Made by a program: the position numbers and the translations under genes. A DNA stretch of 64,000 nt from Sulfurihydrogenibium azorense Az-Fu1 (GTDB lineage: Bacteria; Aquificota; Aquificia; Aquificales; Hydrogenothermaceae): NCBI RefSeq assembly GCF_000021545.1, contig NC_012438.1:928003-992002 (forward strand), in the 5' to 3' direction. A model generated the notes under the pieces. That model saw nothing but the letters and a program-made list of their open reading frames with translations. It ran no database searches and had not been told where the DNA came from. This document shows, piece after piece, positions 1 through 9,364 of the stretch. Position 1 is the first letter of the stretch. Each line of letters begins with the position of its first letter.

Positions 1-292
1 CACAGGTTATAGTCCCAGAAATATTTATTTGAAGGCTACTGTTTGGAACTATGGTATTTTGACAATTTTTTAATGTAGATACATCTATTGTCGTAGTTGA
101 ATTTATATTTCTCTCTTGACATTCACCTGCTGCATCGTAAGCACAGGCCTTTACAATAGGCAAAGCATAGGAGGTTACTTTAGATTTATTTTTATACTTC
201 ATATAGCTAGGTAGTGCAATACTTGCAAGTATTGAGATTATCACTATCACAATTATTAGTTCTATCAAACTGAAGCCTTCTTCTGCTTTCAT
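1..292 (-). CDS. Type IV major-type pilin, 3' end outside window
   Basis: About 97 codons are visible from the ATG at 292-290. The protein opens MKAEEG then FSLIELIIVIVIISILASIA, a class III prepilin leader: cleavage after Gly6 by prepilin peptidase, Phe1 and Glu5 of the mature chain, then a hydrophobic assembly helix. The visible part of the globular domain contains Cys residues. It is the second of two tandem pilins: its helix and the following YMKYKNKSKV stretch closely parallel the upstream gene (YMKYQQKAKV). A hairpin with a short T run separates the two genes and a GAGG ribosome site follows it. It probably forms the pilus fibre or a minor variant of it. The C-terminus is cut by the window edge. 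Confidence 0.9.
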   Translation of the reverse strand, partial: MKAEEGFSLIELIIVIVIISILASIALPSYMKYKNKSKVTSYALPIVKACAYDAAGECQERNINSTTTIDVSTLKNCQNTIVPNSSLQINISGTITC

Positions 293-307
293 TTTGATTA
301 CCTCAAA

Positions 308-328
308 AGGCAGGCCAAGAGCCTGCCT
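308..328 (-). terminator. Intercistronic hairpin between tandem pilins
   Basis: AGGCAGGC and GCCTGCCT form a perfect 8-bp GC-rich stem with a 5-nt loop. On the minus strand the stem is followed by only four T residues and then the GAGG ribosome site of the downstream pilin. It looks like a partial (leaky) terminator or an mRNA-stabilising 3' hairpin that would make the first pilin more abundant than the second. Confidence 0.6.
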
Positions 329-343
329 AAGATACTTAGATTA

Positions 344-769
344 TTATTGAACCGTACACTTAAATCCTTCAGGTTTAGCAGTACATACAGCTTTATAATC
401 TGAAACGCCTGATAAAGCTGCAGTAACAGTTCCGCCAGTTAAAGATCCACTATCCTGACAGTTTATATTTGCTACACTTATAGTAACCTGCCCCCCAGGT
501 GTATTTACTGGAGATGCACAATTTTTACCATTAGTTTGATCGATGGTTATCTGGCCTGTATCTGTTGGTGGGTTTTCTACACAGTATGCAGCTAAGTCCA
601 TCAAGCAAGCTCGTGCTAAAGGTTCTGCATAGGAAGAAACCTTTGCCTTTTGCTGATACTTCATGTACTGGGGAATGGCAATGGATGCAAGAATTGCGAT
701 GATTGCGATAACGATGAGGAGCTCAATGAGGGTGAAACCCTTGTTGTTACTTCTGACTGTGTTTAACAT
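344..769 (-). CDS. pilA: Type IV major pilin (PilA-like)
   Basis: The 141-aa prepilin has leader MLNTVRSNNKG, prepilin-peptidase cleavage after Gly11, then FTLIELLIVIAIIAILASIA with the conserved Glu5 of the mature chain (Glu16) and a hydrophobic N-terminal helix. The C-terminal globular part has several Cys residues, as is common in thermophile pilins. A strong AGGAGGTAG ribosome site precedes the ATG. It lies downstream of the minor-pilin genes pilV/W/X but is now separated from them by an IS, so it probably depends on its own promoter or on read-through from the element. Gene name is by family similarity and position. Confidence 0.9.
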   Translation of the reverse strand: MLNTVRSNNKGFTLIELLIVIAIIAILASIAIPQYMKYQQKAKVSSYAEPLARACLMDLAAYCVENPPTDTGQITIDQTNGKNCASPVNTPGGQVTISVANINCQDSGSLTGGTVTAALSGVSDYKAVCTAKPEGFKCTVQ

Positions 770-830
770 ATCTACTACCTCCTAAAAAATTAATTTACAT
801 TAAATAATATACAGTGAATTTTTTTATTTG

Positions 831-1931
831 TGTATGAGTTCTATACATCGTGAACACCTTCACCTAAAAATTTTATCATACTCCATAAACAATGTCTGCT
901 GGTCTTTTGTATCCTAAAGAATGATGTGGCCTTATAAAATTGTACTTCCTTACATACTTCCTTAACTTCTTATTCATCTCCTCTAATGTGTAATCTAATC
1001 CCTCTATCAACCATAACTCCTCTTCTATTGTCCTTATCAATCTTTCTACAACACCATTAGTCTTTGGACTCCTTGGATAGCTAAAGTAATGCTCCACTCC
1101 TATATCCGTTAAATACTTGTTAAACTCCCCTAAAAACTCACTCCCGTTATCTGTTTGTACCCTCTTTATCTCAAATTCAAAATACTCATTTAACTCAATA
1201 TAAAATTCTTTTGTTTTCTTTGAATTTTTACTTTCATATACCCGTGCAAAACAAAATCTGCTATACTTATCTATAGCTGTGAATTGGTAATATGTTGCAC
1301 CTGCGATGTTCAGGTGTTTTACGTCTATTTGTACTACATCCCCTGGGGCTTGTGCTTGCAAGCCTCTTTTTGTCCTTTTCTTCTTTATACTCTTTTTTCT
1401 TTTGTTTTGTATTTTAATTGATTTTGTTCTCTCTATTAATCCTTCTTCTTTTAATACTTTATACACTGTAGATGGTGATACTTTTATGTTTTTTTCTTCT
1501 TGTAGATATGCCGATATTTTTTCTTTGCTCCAAGTTGGGTTTTGTTTCCTGACTTTTATTATTTGTTCTCTGTACTGATTTCTTATAGTTGGTTTTCTTG
1601 TGTTTTTTGGTGTTTTAGGTCTATCAAGAAGTCCTTCAAGTCCGTCTTTTTTGTATCTTTCAAACCATTTATAGAAGGTAGTTCTTGATATTCCGAAGTA
1701 TCTGCAGGTTTTGGATATATTTTTTGTATCTTGGTAGTGCTGTATCCATTTTAGTCTTTTTTTGGCTTCTTTTGTTAAAGGAATGTCTTTAATCTTGTTT
1801 GATAGTTTTTTAGGAAAGAGTGTTGTCATATACATAGGGGTTCCTATAATACCTTTCATATAACCTACCTCCTGTTTTTGTTGAAATTATTTTAAAGGGG
1901 TAGGTGTTCACTGTGTATTGAAACTTATACA
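831..1931 (-). mobile_element. IS481-like insertion sequence, copy 1 (1101 bp)
   Basis: The element has imperfect terminal inverted repeats of about 30 bp (outer ends TGTATGAGTT at 831 and, on the opposite strand, TGTATAAGTT ending at 1931). It is flanked by a 5-bp target duplication, ATTTG, at 826-830 and 1932-1936. It carries one transposase gene and sits between pilX and pilA. An identical-length copy with the same transposase lies at 39632-40732 in the opposite orientation. TGT ends, length, single ORF and DDE signature fit the IS481 family. Confidence 0.9.
876..1859 (-). CDS. IS481-like DDE transposase
   Basis: The 327-aa protein has an N-terminal helix-turn-helix (about residues 45-70, ISKTCRYFGISRTTFYKWF), a basic linker (145-166) and an rve-type integrase core with the catalytic triad Asp179 (QIDVKH), Asp237 (QTDNGSEF) and Glu272 (NGVVERL). 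The last two are separated by 34 residues, the classical D(34)E spacing. AGGAGGTAGG precedes the ATG. The gene is complete, with no frameshift, and the deduced protein is identical to the copy at 39704-40687, so it is probably recently active. Confidence 0.93.
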   Translation of the reverse strand: MKGIIGTPMYMTTLFPKKLSNKIKDIPLTKEAKKRLKWIQHYQDTKNISKTCRYFGISRTTFYKWFERYKKDGLEGLLDRPKTPKNTRKPTIRNQYREQIIKVRKQNPTWSKEKISAYLQEEKNIKVSPSTVYKVLKEEGLIERTKSIKIQNKRKKSIKKKRTKRGLQAQAPGDVVQIDVKHLNIAGATYYQFTAIDKYSRFCFARVYESKNSKKTKEFYIELNEYFEFEIKRVQTDNGSEFLGEFNKYLTDIGVEHYFSYPRSPKTNGVVERLIRTIEEELWLIEGLDYTLEEMNKKLRKYVRKYNFIRPHHSLGYKRPADIVYGV

Positions 1932-1965
1932 ATTTGTCAATATGTATTCACAATTTTTTCACGAA

Positions 1966-2460
1966 CTATTTTTTATAGGAAGCTTCAATGATTGATTTTG
2001 TGTTGTTTGGTCCTGTAGATATAGCTGTAATTGAGTAAACTTCCCCCTTACCTCCTGAAATAGGTTTAGTATAGGCTACACCTGTAACTTCATATCCAGG
2101 TGGTATTTCGTATCCTATAAAACATACTGATACAACTGTTTCATACAAATTTGGATCGTTAGAGAGTTTAAACTTTATTTTTATAGGATTTTGAGCACAA
2201 CTCCCTAATTGAAGATTAAATTTATTTTGATTTATAAGTGTAGCTGCATAATTTACTCCAGATGCAGTAGCTTCTCTTGTACTTTTATATACTTTTATAT
2301 CTTCAGATATTCTAAATACTTTTGTCATCATATAATAAATTCCACCTAAAACTATTAAAACAACAATAGCAGTAGCAAGGGCAAATATTAACGTTGCACC
2401 TTTCTCTCTCTTTTTTAATGTATATTTTTTAATGGAATTATTTGTTCTATAATAACCCAT
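1966..2460 (-). CDS. pilX: PilX-like minor pilin-assembly protein
   Basis: About 164 aa. The chosen ATG at 2460 has GGAGG eight bases upstream; a longer reading to 2475 lacks a better site. After a basic N-terminus comes KGATLIFALATAIVVLIVLGGIYYM, which resembles the N-terminal helix of PilX proteins and lacks the Glu5 of classical pilins. The start overlaps the end of pilW. By family, PilX works with PilV/W/FimT to prime pilus assembly and position PilY1. The IS at 831-1931 lies just downstream, so co-transcription with pilA may be broken. Assignment rests on position and helix type. Confidence 0.7.
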   Translation of the reverse strand: MGYYRTNNSIKKYTLKKREKGATLIFALATAIVVLIVLGGIYYMMTKVFRISEDIKVYKSTREATASGVNYAATLINQNKFNLQLGSCAQNPIKIKFKLSNDPNLYETVVSVCFIGYEIPPGYEVTGVAYTKPISGGKGEVYSITAISTGPNNTKSIIEASYKK

Positions 2461-3353
2461 CTGTAATACCTCCAATTTGGATTAGTTGAAAAATCAAAAG
2501 GTGTACATCCTTGATTAGATGTGTAATTTCTTGGATTTTCAGGAGTAGACTGTCTGCCGCCAACTTGAACAATCATACATAGTTTTAATCCCTGTAATTT
2601 TTTTAAATTTTGATAAGGATCAGTATCTAAAGTAAATGTGTCATAAAAGTTATTATCTATACCTATATATTTAACCTGAAAATTTAATACACAAGAAATT
2701 ATAGGAGAGGTTGTTGTGGAACTTTTCTGTAAATTGTAAGTCCCTGGTGCACATTCTTTTAGCAAATTTAAACTATCTAAATAATATTTTACTTTAAATC
2801 CATCTGGGTAACTACTATTTCCAACATAAAATGCATAACTGTTTTTATAATTAGTATTGGGATTGTTTGGGTCATAGTTATAAGATGAGTTAATCAATTT
2901 TTTTGATATACTTAATATTAAGTAATTTCCAGCTACGCTTGAACAAAGTCTTCCTAAAGTATCATAAGAATTATATATCTTAATTATTCCATTTATATCT
3001 ATAAACCCCCAACATCCAGAATTAACTTGATCTGTTGATGTCAAAGATAAAAAAGAAATTGTATCATTATTATTGTTACTGCATTTACTTAGGACAGGAT
3101 TGTCAGCTGATAAATCACAGCCCACACCATTCTTTATCTTTAATCTGTCATAATCTACTCCAAAACCTATGGATTGGAAATCTTTTATAATTTGATCTGC
3201 AAAAATAAAAACATCTTGCTCTTTTTTTGCTAATGAACTTTTAGTTATGTTTTCCCTTACAACAGTTGTATAAAATGTATAAAAACCTGCTCCAATAATC
3301 AGAGATAAAGCGATAACCACCAAAAGCTCGATTATTGTATAACCTTTTTTCAT
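2415..3353 (-). CDS. pilW: PilW-like minor prepilin
   Basis: The 312-aa protein begins MKKGYTIIELLVVIALSLIIGAGFY, a prepilin leader with cleavage after Gly4 and Glu5 of the mature chain. The long C-terminal domain is Asn/Ser/Tyr-rich with several Cys residues, as in PilW/PilJ minor pilins. AAGGAG precedes the ATG, which overlaps the pilV stop as ATGA. It lies between pilV and pilX in the order typical of pilus tip-complex operons. The family is inferred from size, leader and order; the globular domain is divergent. Confidence 0.78.
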   Translation of the reverse strand: MKKGYTIIELLVVIALSLIIGAGFYTFYTTVVRENITKSSLAKKEQDVFIFADQIIKDFQSIGFGVDYDRLKIKNGVGCDLSADNPVLSKCSNNNNDTISFLSLTSTDQVNSGCWGFIDINGIIKIYNSYDTLGRLCSSVAGNYLILSISKKLINSSYNYDPNNPNTNYKNSYAFYVGNSSYPDGFKVKYYLDSLNLLKECAPGTYNLQKSSTTTSPIISCVLNFQVKYIGIDNNFYDTFTLDTDPYQNLKKLQGLKLCMIVQVGGRQSTPENPRNYTSNQGCTPFDFSTNPNWRYYRWVIIEQIIPLKNIH

Positions 3354-4006
3354 TGGTTATTCTCCTTAAAAAGTACAGTTTGTATGGATTTATATTTTTT
3401 TGTAATAGGGTCAAAGTACCACGTTATCACTCCTATTGCTTTCCCGGATTCTAATGATGTTGTCGCAACTCTTGCAATAGTAACAGCTGTATATATTCTA
3501 AAATTTGCTATAGATATATCATTTTTAAATGAGACTATACAATTAGGAATATTTGGTAAAGGTTGATTTAGCTTTGACATATTGCAACTTCCATCAGAAT
3601 TTGGGTAAATAGTTAACCAACTGCCTAAATTTGACAAAGGGTTTGAAAATTTTTCATTAGACCCGTTATAAGGATCATAAAAATCTGGAATTGAATCACC
3701 ATCAGAATCTTCGTTTGTGAAAGTGCAGTTTTCTGTAATACTTCCAGAAGGATTATATACATCACAAGATGAAAAACCCCAGTTATCATAATAACTTGTG
3801 GGTTGTATCAAATTATAAGGTAAAGAATCAAAATATTTAACAAAATTACTGTTAGTTTGTGAAGCCATATCTTTCATTTTTTGAGATGTTGAATACTGAA
3901 TGTAAAATAGTATTCCTCTTAAAAAACCAATAGAAACTAATAAAATAATAATAGATGCTATTAAAAGTTCTATTATAGTAAAACCTTTAACACTTCTTAA
4001 TTGCAT
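3350..4006 (-). CDS. pilV: PilV-like minor prepilin
   Basis: The 218-aa protein begins MQLRSVKGFTIIELLIASIIILLV. The prepilin peptidase site is after Gly8, Glu5 of the mature chain is present, and a hydrophobic helix follows. The globular region contains an Asp-rich stretch (EDSDGDSIPDFYDPYNGS, around residues 98-115) that looks like a calcium-binding loop. It overlaps fimT upstream and pilW downstream, so the genes are translationally coupled. It is probably a minor pilin of the PilY1-capped tip complex. The name follows gene order. Confidence 0.75.
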   Translation of the reverse strand: MQLRSVKGFTIIELLIASIIILLVSIGFLRGILFYIQYSTSQKMKDMASQTNSNFVKYFDSLPYNLIQPTSYYDNWGFSSCDVYNPSGSITENCTFTNEDSDGDSIPDFYDPYNGSNEKFSNPLSNLGSWLTIYPNSDGSCNMSKLNQPLPNIPNCIVSFKNDISIANFRIYTAVTIARVATTSLESGKAIGVITWYFDPITKKYKSIQTVLFKENNQ

Positions 4007-4488
4007 GTTATACTCCCATTTTCAACTCTTACTCTACCAAATCTGTCTACACAAATTGTTTTGTATATGTCAAAGTTATTTTTTAAAACTATAGAACCCA
4101 TACCAAGGCCACAGCTTGCATTTCTTGGATAACCTTTTCTATCAAAGAGAAAGAAAAAATCTGCACTAATAGTTATCCCTGATGGTAAAGTTACAGTCCT
4201 TATAACTTGATCCGTTCCTTGGTTAAAGCTGCAATTATTATCTATATTTATAAATAAATTGTAGGTACTTCCATTTGCATCTCCAAAGATACCTGCTGGA
4301 TTTGATTTTGATAAAGAATAAACTTTGGCAGTATTTATATCAGAGACAATCATATTAACAGCCTGATTTAATCTTTGATTTGCAACAAATACTAATATAG
4401 GTCTTATAACTACAGCCATTAGAATACCTATTATTACCAATACAACTAAAATTTCAAAAATATTATATCCTCTTACTTTTCTATCCAT
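3997..4488 (-). CDS. FimT/GspH-like minor prepilin
   Basis: The 163-aa protein begins MDRKVRGYNIFEILVVLVIIGILMAVVI. A prepilin leader is cleaved after Gly7 and the mature chain starts Tyr-Asn-Ile-Phe-Glu, keeping Glu5. The following IVSDINTAKVYSLSKSN helix is typical of the GspH/FimT family, whose members include DNA-binding tip pilins used in natural transformation. The start lies inside the pilY1 end (16-nt overlap). It is the first of four minor-pilin genes after pilY1. DNA uptake is possible but cannot be shown here. Confidence 0.8.
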   Translation of the reverse strand: MDRKVRGYNIFEILVVLVIIGILMAVVIRPILVFVANQRLNQAVNMIVSDINTAKVYSLSKSNPAGIFGDANGSTYNLFINIDNNCSFNQGTDQVIRTVTLPSGITISADFFFLFDRKGYPRNASCGLGMGSIVLKNNFDIYKTICVDRFGRVRVENGSITCN

Positions 4489-7400
4489 AGTATAAACCCT
4501 GGTTTGCTGGTAATAGGTTGTTGTGATTGTCTAACAACCACTCCGGAGGATATTTGGATAAACTTTTTGTATGTGTTTGGAGAATTTTGACTTACTGATA
4601 CTTGGAACGGATTTCCTCTGGGTGGAATACCAACACCTAAATTTATAGAAGGATTTACAGTAACTGTTTGACCTACAGATATTGTTCCTGTTACGGCATT
4701 TGGTGATAGTATTGCTGGGTTAGGATAAGCAGTTCCGGATTTATAGTATAGTGCGTAAAGTTTGGAATTTCCTTCGTAAGCACAAATATCATTTGGCGGT
4801 ATAAATGTCATGAAGTCTATTATACTTCCAAATACTAAACTTTGTGATATAACTCCTTCATTAGTTAATTCCTTATACCATCCTTTATCAACTTCCGCTG
4901 GAGTGTTTCCTTTAGCAGAGTAAACTACATCTCTATTACTACACCCTGATGAATCACATATACAAACTTTTTTAACTTCTACTATAGTAGCTTGAATGTT
5001 CTCATTTGTAGTATCTGTAAAATCTGACTTAGTAAAGGTTGTGCTACAACTTCCATTCCAGCAGGGATCTTTAAAACCTATAAAGTAATTTTTATAACTT
5101 AACGTTTTATCATCTTCTGTTAGATATCTTCCTGTGCCAAAGAATACCCAGAGATTTCCATTTTCATCTTTTGTAAAGTTGGGTGCAGCTGTGATAGGTG
5201 GTGTTTGGTTATTATTATTAAATGTTTCCATATTTACAGCGTTAGAAAGTGATGCTGATGAAAGACCGTTTTTTATAACTAATCTGTAAAATTGTCCCCA
5301 ATTATTCCACACATTTCCTTGATTCTTTAATCCATAGAGTCCAAAGTATATAGTGTCATCTGAATAGTCATTATCAACGTCAACTGGAAAAGTATCACCA
5401 ACTGCTGCTACAGTGTTATTTGGTAAAGGTATACTGATTTCATTAACCTTATTTCCAGTTTTTAAATCAAAAAAGTATATTTTAGGATTATTAACAAATT
5501 TTGAATTTGAGTCAGGTTTTGGATTATTGGGTCCTGTTCCTACCACTACATACCAGTTTCCGTTTTTGTTAGCATCACCTAATCTTATTATAGATGGATA
5601 AGATAATACTAGAGTATTATCAGGAAGGGTTATTTCCCATAAAACTGTTGGTACCGAAGCTGAAGGATTTTTTAGCCAGTCTGTAATATCAAGAGCAAAT
5701 ATAGATGAACTATATGTTGTGTTACCTGCGGTTAAGGCTTTTCCTCCAAATCCCATTGTACCAATTACAATAGTTCTCCAAGAATTAAAAGTTTTATAGT
5801 CATTAGGATTTCCATTTATTGAAGCATCAAAAACTATTACTCTACTGTCTAAGGTAGGAATATGGCAGTAGTCTTTTCTTCCATACCACAATAAGTAAGG
5901 TACAGCATTTTTAGGTATAAAAGCAAATTCTTCCTTAGCAATTAAGTTAGTGCCGGAATCAGTTGGAGAGTTTTGAAGTTTAACAGGATTATCTGGATCT
6001 GTTGTAGATTGGTCTATGATAGTTCCCATTCTAAAGAAGTGGAGCATTCCATCATTTGCACCTTGAATAAGAATACTTGGTCTATTTTTATAATCGTCCG
6101 AGTTTACATAACTGTAGTAAGTTGAATCTTGATATCTATAGTCGTAATTATTTAATTTTTCGTTTGATACAACAGCTGGTGTTGAAGTGATGGTATCTCC
6201 TAATTTCCAAATTTTATCTCCCGTCAATCCAGGACATATATCAGAAATTTTTATTTTCATGTTTCTTTTTACGTAATCATTAGATGAACAGGTTGAATCG
6301 GAAGACAAATCTTCACCTCTTAAAAATCTTATGATACATTGTGTGGTTGAATCGTTTATTGAGCTGTTAGAAGAATTATCATCGACTAAATCCCAAATAT
6401 TTTTAAGATCGGGATAGTTTGAAGTAGTGAAATCCTTTAACTGTGATCCTGTATAATAATAAATTCTTCTGTCAGATGGATTACAGTTTCCAAGCCAACA
6501 GCCACTATCAAATACTGGAATTAAATTTACTAAATCTTTTGTTCCTGTTGAAGTACATGTAGAGGTATCTGTAAGAATTGCAGCTTTAGTCTGGTTATTG
6601 TTTGTATCAAAATATATTTGGAAAATTTTGTCAAAATCAAGGTTTAAAACTTTGTTTGAGTTTGTATCCTCTCTGTTATCGTTTTTAGGGTCTACCCAAT
6701 AGGATCTTGAAAAACCAATCCAGTTTATATCTCTTCCTGCAGAGTCTGTATAAGAAGAAAAGAAGAAAGGTTGAATCATTAAGGAAGAAATGGAAGTTTT
6801 TGTTGATAATGTAGCAACAGTTGAACCGGAGGAAGCACGCTTAAGTATTTCTGTAAATGCTTTTTCTAACTCTCTTTCCAGTTTAAGAGGATTTACGACA
6901 TAAAAATATGTATCCGGCTTTCCATCCCCGTCTTTGTCCCATTCTTGAGGAAGATCTGGTATTTCGTTGCCGTTTATATCATTAAAACCTCCCCATTTGG
7001 CAGCATACCACAGAGGTGGTTTAAGCTGTCCAGCTGTAGAACCTGTAACTGTAAAGGTTCTTTCCCATGTTAAAGGCATTCCACCTACTACAGCTGGAGT
7101 GTCTCCATCAGTGTTGGCATCTTTATCTTTTACCACTAGCCATGTGCCATCCTCAGTGGTTCCAGAAATGTTAAAACCTAATACCTGGTCTATACATCCT
7201 GCAGCATAAGAAGAGGTTAATTTTACTTTTATTTGATTTGCCCCTACAGGTTGAATTTCATACTCTACGATTGCATCCATATCATGGTCTCCACCCTGTT
7301 CCACATCCTCAAAGTTGATTCTAAACTTGGCGTATGTTAAATTACCATCAGAGTCATAGTTTACTGTATCTACGTAAAAATCAACAATTTGATTGGTTGG

Positions 7401-9290
7401 ACAGTATGCGTTAGATTGGCAATTTGTTATATTTAATTTGCCTCCAGAGTAGGTTAATGAACATTTTTGCGCGCAAGAAGAATACACATTTAAACAACCA
7501 CTTACAGATTTTCCAAGAGGGTTAATTCTGACTAATTTACCCCCTATTTTTACCGCTATATCTGGAATAGGTGAAGCTAAGGCTACAGAAAAAGTTTTTA
7601 TAGGAGAAGGTTTTGCGCCCGAGAAGTTATCTCTCCATCCTCCGCTCTTTTTGTTTCCATAGTAAGCAAGAGATGCTACATAGAAACTACCTTGCTTGGT
7701 GGGTTCTTCTGGACACAGACCTCTAATAGTTGCAAGGGAAGACATGCTCTTAGCGGAGCATATAAAATCATAGAAAGATGAGGATTGTCCAATAAAGTAA
7801 TTTCCTGAAATACCTTCAACTGAGGAGATGGTATCTGCAAGAGCAGAGACATTGAGCATAGAAAGGTCACCACTAAATGAGTTAAAAGATGAACCGGGAA
7901 CGCTATCCGAGTCGTAGCTGTTGTTAATGTCGCTAAGAGTTATAACAAATGGCTTTGCGCATATGGGAAAGATATCGTAAAGTTTGTAAGAATTACCACC
8001 TGCGGTAAACTTTCCCCAGTTGGGCTTAGGTAAGTTAATACCTCCATCTTGATTTCCTGAATATGTAAAACTTGAGGTAGGACTGGTTTTTCCAGCAAAA
8101 TATCTAAGTGCTTCATAAAGCATTTCTCCAACAGGATTTCCCCAGTTTTTGAATTCTCCTTCAATCATAGGACGGGTTGTAACCCAACCACCTGCGTAGG
8201 AATAATTATTATAGTTAAAATCAACAATCTTCAGTCTATCAAATGTAAGTATAATATTTCCGGGTGTATTTTCCGAGGATTGAAAAATTCCGGTATTAGC
8301 GTTTGTTTCATCAACAATCGACCATATATTCTTTCTAAGAACACCTCCGCTCATGTTCTTTTCATAAGAACCTGTTATAAGTCCAAAGTACATCTGCCCT
8401 TTGTCTACACACAATCCTTCATTTGATCCACAATCATTGTTAGTTTGACAGGGTTTTAAGGTTTTGGAACACCATTTTGAGCCATCACCCTCCCCATACT
8501 TCTGAAGTAGACCGATAGGTTTATAGGTTCCCCCACCACCAGGGTATCTCTTACAATTTGGCTCAAGACCTACCGATGGGTCGCAAACTTTTACCCTTAT
8601 ATAGTATTCAGAAGGAGTTCCCAAACTGTTATCACAGACAGGTCTCTCTTTAGATGCCCACTCCCAAATACGATTTGACTTATTTTGTAACACTCTTATT
8701 TTTCTGGTGTCTCCATTAGAGGTACTTGTTATACAGAAAAGGTGGCGATTGTTCGAAGAGGGTGGATTAAAGGGGGTTAATAGATTTGTATCTGTTCCGC
8801 TGTATTCCTTTCCCCAGCTGTGAGCATCCTGCGGAATAAAGGTGGCTTCTAATACCGTTTCTGAAGCAGAGTCTGTTAATCTGTAGCCACCATAAAGGAC
8901 TTTTCTTAAAACATCTATCCTTGCCATAGTTAACCAGTTTAAGAAATTACCGCTCCATTCACCACTCCCACCACAGTACTTGTTATTTGTTTTTCTAATA
9001 GGCTCAAATCTTGAATTTTGGTATTTATAACATTTATAAGGATCAAAATATCCGTAGTAGTCTATGGAGTGTTTATATCCTACATCAAGTTTTCCATCTT
9101 CATCCAAGTCAGAAGCATCATTATAAGCTTCATAATACAATTTGTGGTCTTTTCCAGATACAAGCATAACAAGTGGTGGTATACTCGAAGCTAAGAAAGG
9201 TGGAACGTAGCAGTAATCTGACATATTAGCACTTCTTACATTTAAGTTGTATAATAGGAGTAAAATTAATAAAAATTTCAATTTTCTCAT
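4473..9290 (-). CDS. pilY1: PilY1-like pilus tip adhesin/assembly protein
   Basis: The very large 1605-aa protein has an N-terminal signal peptide (about residues 1-21) followed by a Cys-containing exported domain. An EF-hand-like Asp loop lies near residues 59-68 (SDLDEDGKLD). The C-terminal third has the PilY1 beta-propeller signature: the stretch FPVDVDNDYSDDTIYFGLYG with a calcium-type Asp/Asn cluster and a nearby LWVFFGTGRYL. PilY1 caps the pilus, promotes extension and often acts as an adhesin or surface sensor. Its position at the head of the minor-pilin operon supports the call. An AGAGG ribosome site precedes the ATG. The long central region is not assigned. Confidence 0.88.
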   Translation of the reverse strand: MRKLKFLLILLLLYNLNVRSANMSDYCYVPPFLASSIPPLVMLVSGKDHKLYYEAYNDASDLDEDGKLDVGYKHSIDYYGYFDPYKCYKYQNSRFEPIRKTNNKYCGGSGEWSGNFLNWLTMARIDVLRKVLYGGYRLTDSASETVLEATFIPQDAHSWGKEYSGTDTNLLTPFNPPSSNNRHLFCITSTSNGDTRKIRVLQNKSNRIWEWASKERPVCDNSLGTPSEYYIRVKVCDPSVGLEPNCKRYPGGGGTYKPIGLLQKYGEGDGSKWCSKTLKPCQTNNDCGSNEGLCVDKGQMYFGLITGSYEKNMSGGVLRKNIWSIVDETNANTGIFQSSENTPGNIILTFDRLKIVDFNYNNYSYAGGWVTTRPMIEGEFKNWGNPVGEMLYEALRYFAGKTSPTSSFTYSGNQDGGINLPKPNWGKFTAGGNSYKLYDIFPICAKPFVITLSDINNSYDSDSVPGSSFNSFSGDLSMLNVSALADTISSVEGISGNYFIGQSSSFYDFICSAKSMSSLATIRGLCPEEPTKQGSFYVASLAYYGNKKSGGWRDNFSGAKPSPIKTFSVALASPIPDIAVKIGGKLVRINPLGKSVSGCLNVYSSCAQKCSLTYSGGKLNITNCQSNAYCPTNQIVDFYVDTVNYDSDGNLTYAKFRINFEDVEQGGDHDMDAIVEYEIQPVGANQIKVKLTSSYAAGCIDQVLGFNISGTTEDGTWLVVKDKDANTDGDTPAVVGGMPLTWERTFTVTGSTAGQLKPPLWYAAKWGGFNDINGNEIPDLPQEWDKDGDGKPDTYFYVVNPLKLERELEKAFTEILKRASSGSTVATLSTKTSISSLMIQPFFFSSYTDSAGRDINWIGFSRSYWVDPKNDNREDTNSNKVLNLDFDKIFQIYFDTNNNQTKAAILTDTSTCTSTGTKDLVNLIPVFDSGCWLGNCNPSDRRIYYYTGSQLKDFTTSNYPDLKNIWDLVDDNSSNSSINDSTTQCIIRFLRGEDLSSDSTCSSNDYVKRNMKIKISDICPGLTGDKIWKLGDTITSTPAVVSNEKLNNYDYRYQDSTYYSYVNSDDYKNRPSILIQGANDGMLHFFRMGTIIDQSTTDPDNPVKLQNSPTDSGTNLIAKEEFAFIPKNAVPYLLWYGRKDYCHIPTLDSRVIVFDASINGNPNDYKTFNSWRTIVIGTMGFGGKALTAGNTTYSSSIFALDITDWLKNPSASVPTVLWEITLPDNTLVLSYPSIIRLGDANKNGNWYVVVGTGPNNPKPDSNSKFVNNPKIYFFDLKTGNKVNEISIPLPNNTVAAVGDTFPVDVDNDYSDDTIYFGLYGLKNQGNVWNNWGQFYRLVIKNGLSSASLSNAVNMETFNNNNQTPPITAAPNFTKDENGNLWVFFGTGRYLTEDDKTLSYKNYFIGFKDPCWNGSCSTTFTKSDFTDTTNENIQATIVEVKKVCICDSSGCSNRDVVYSAKGNTPAEVDKGWYKELTNEGVISQSLVFGSIIDFMTFIPPNDICAYEGNSKLYALYYKSGTAYPNPAILSPNAVTGTISVGQTVTVNPSINLGVGIPPRGNPFQVSVSQNSPNTYKKFIQISSGVVVRQSQQPITSKPGFILWIEK

Positions 9291-9364
9291 TTTTAAACAA
9301 CCTCTTGGTATATTTGATTTTTAATACTAATTTAAACCTTTTTTGTATAAAAATCGTGAAAAGT

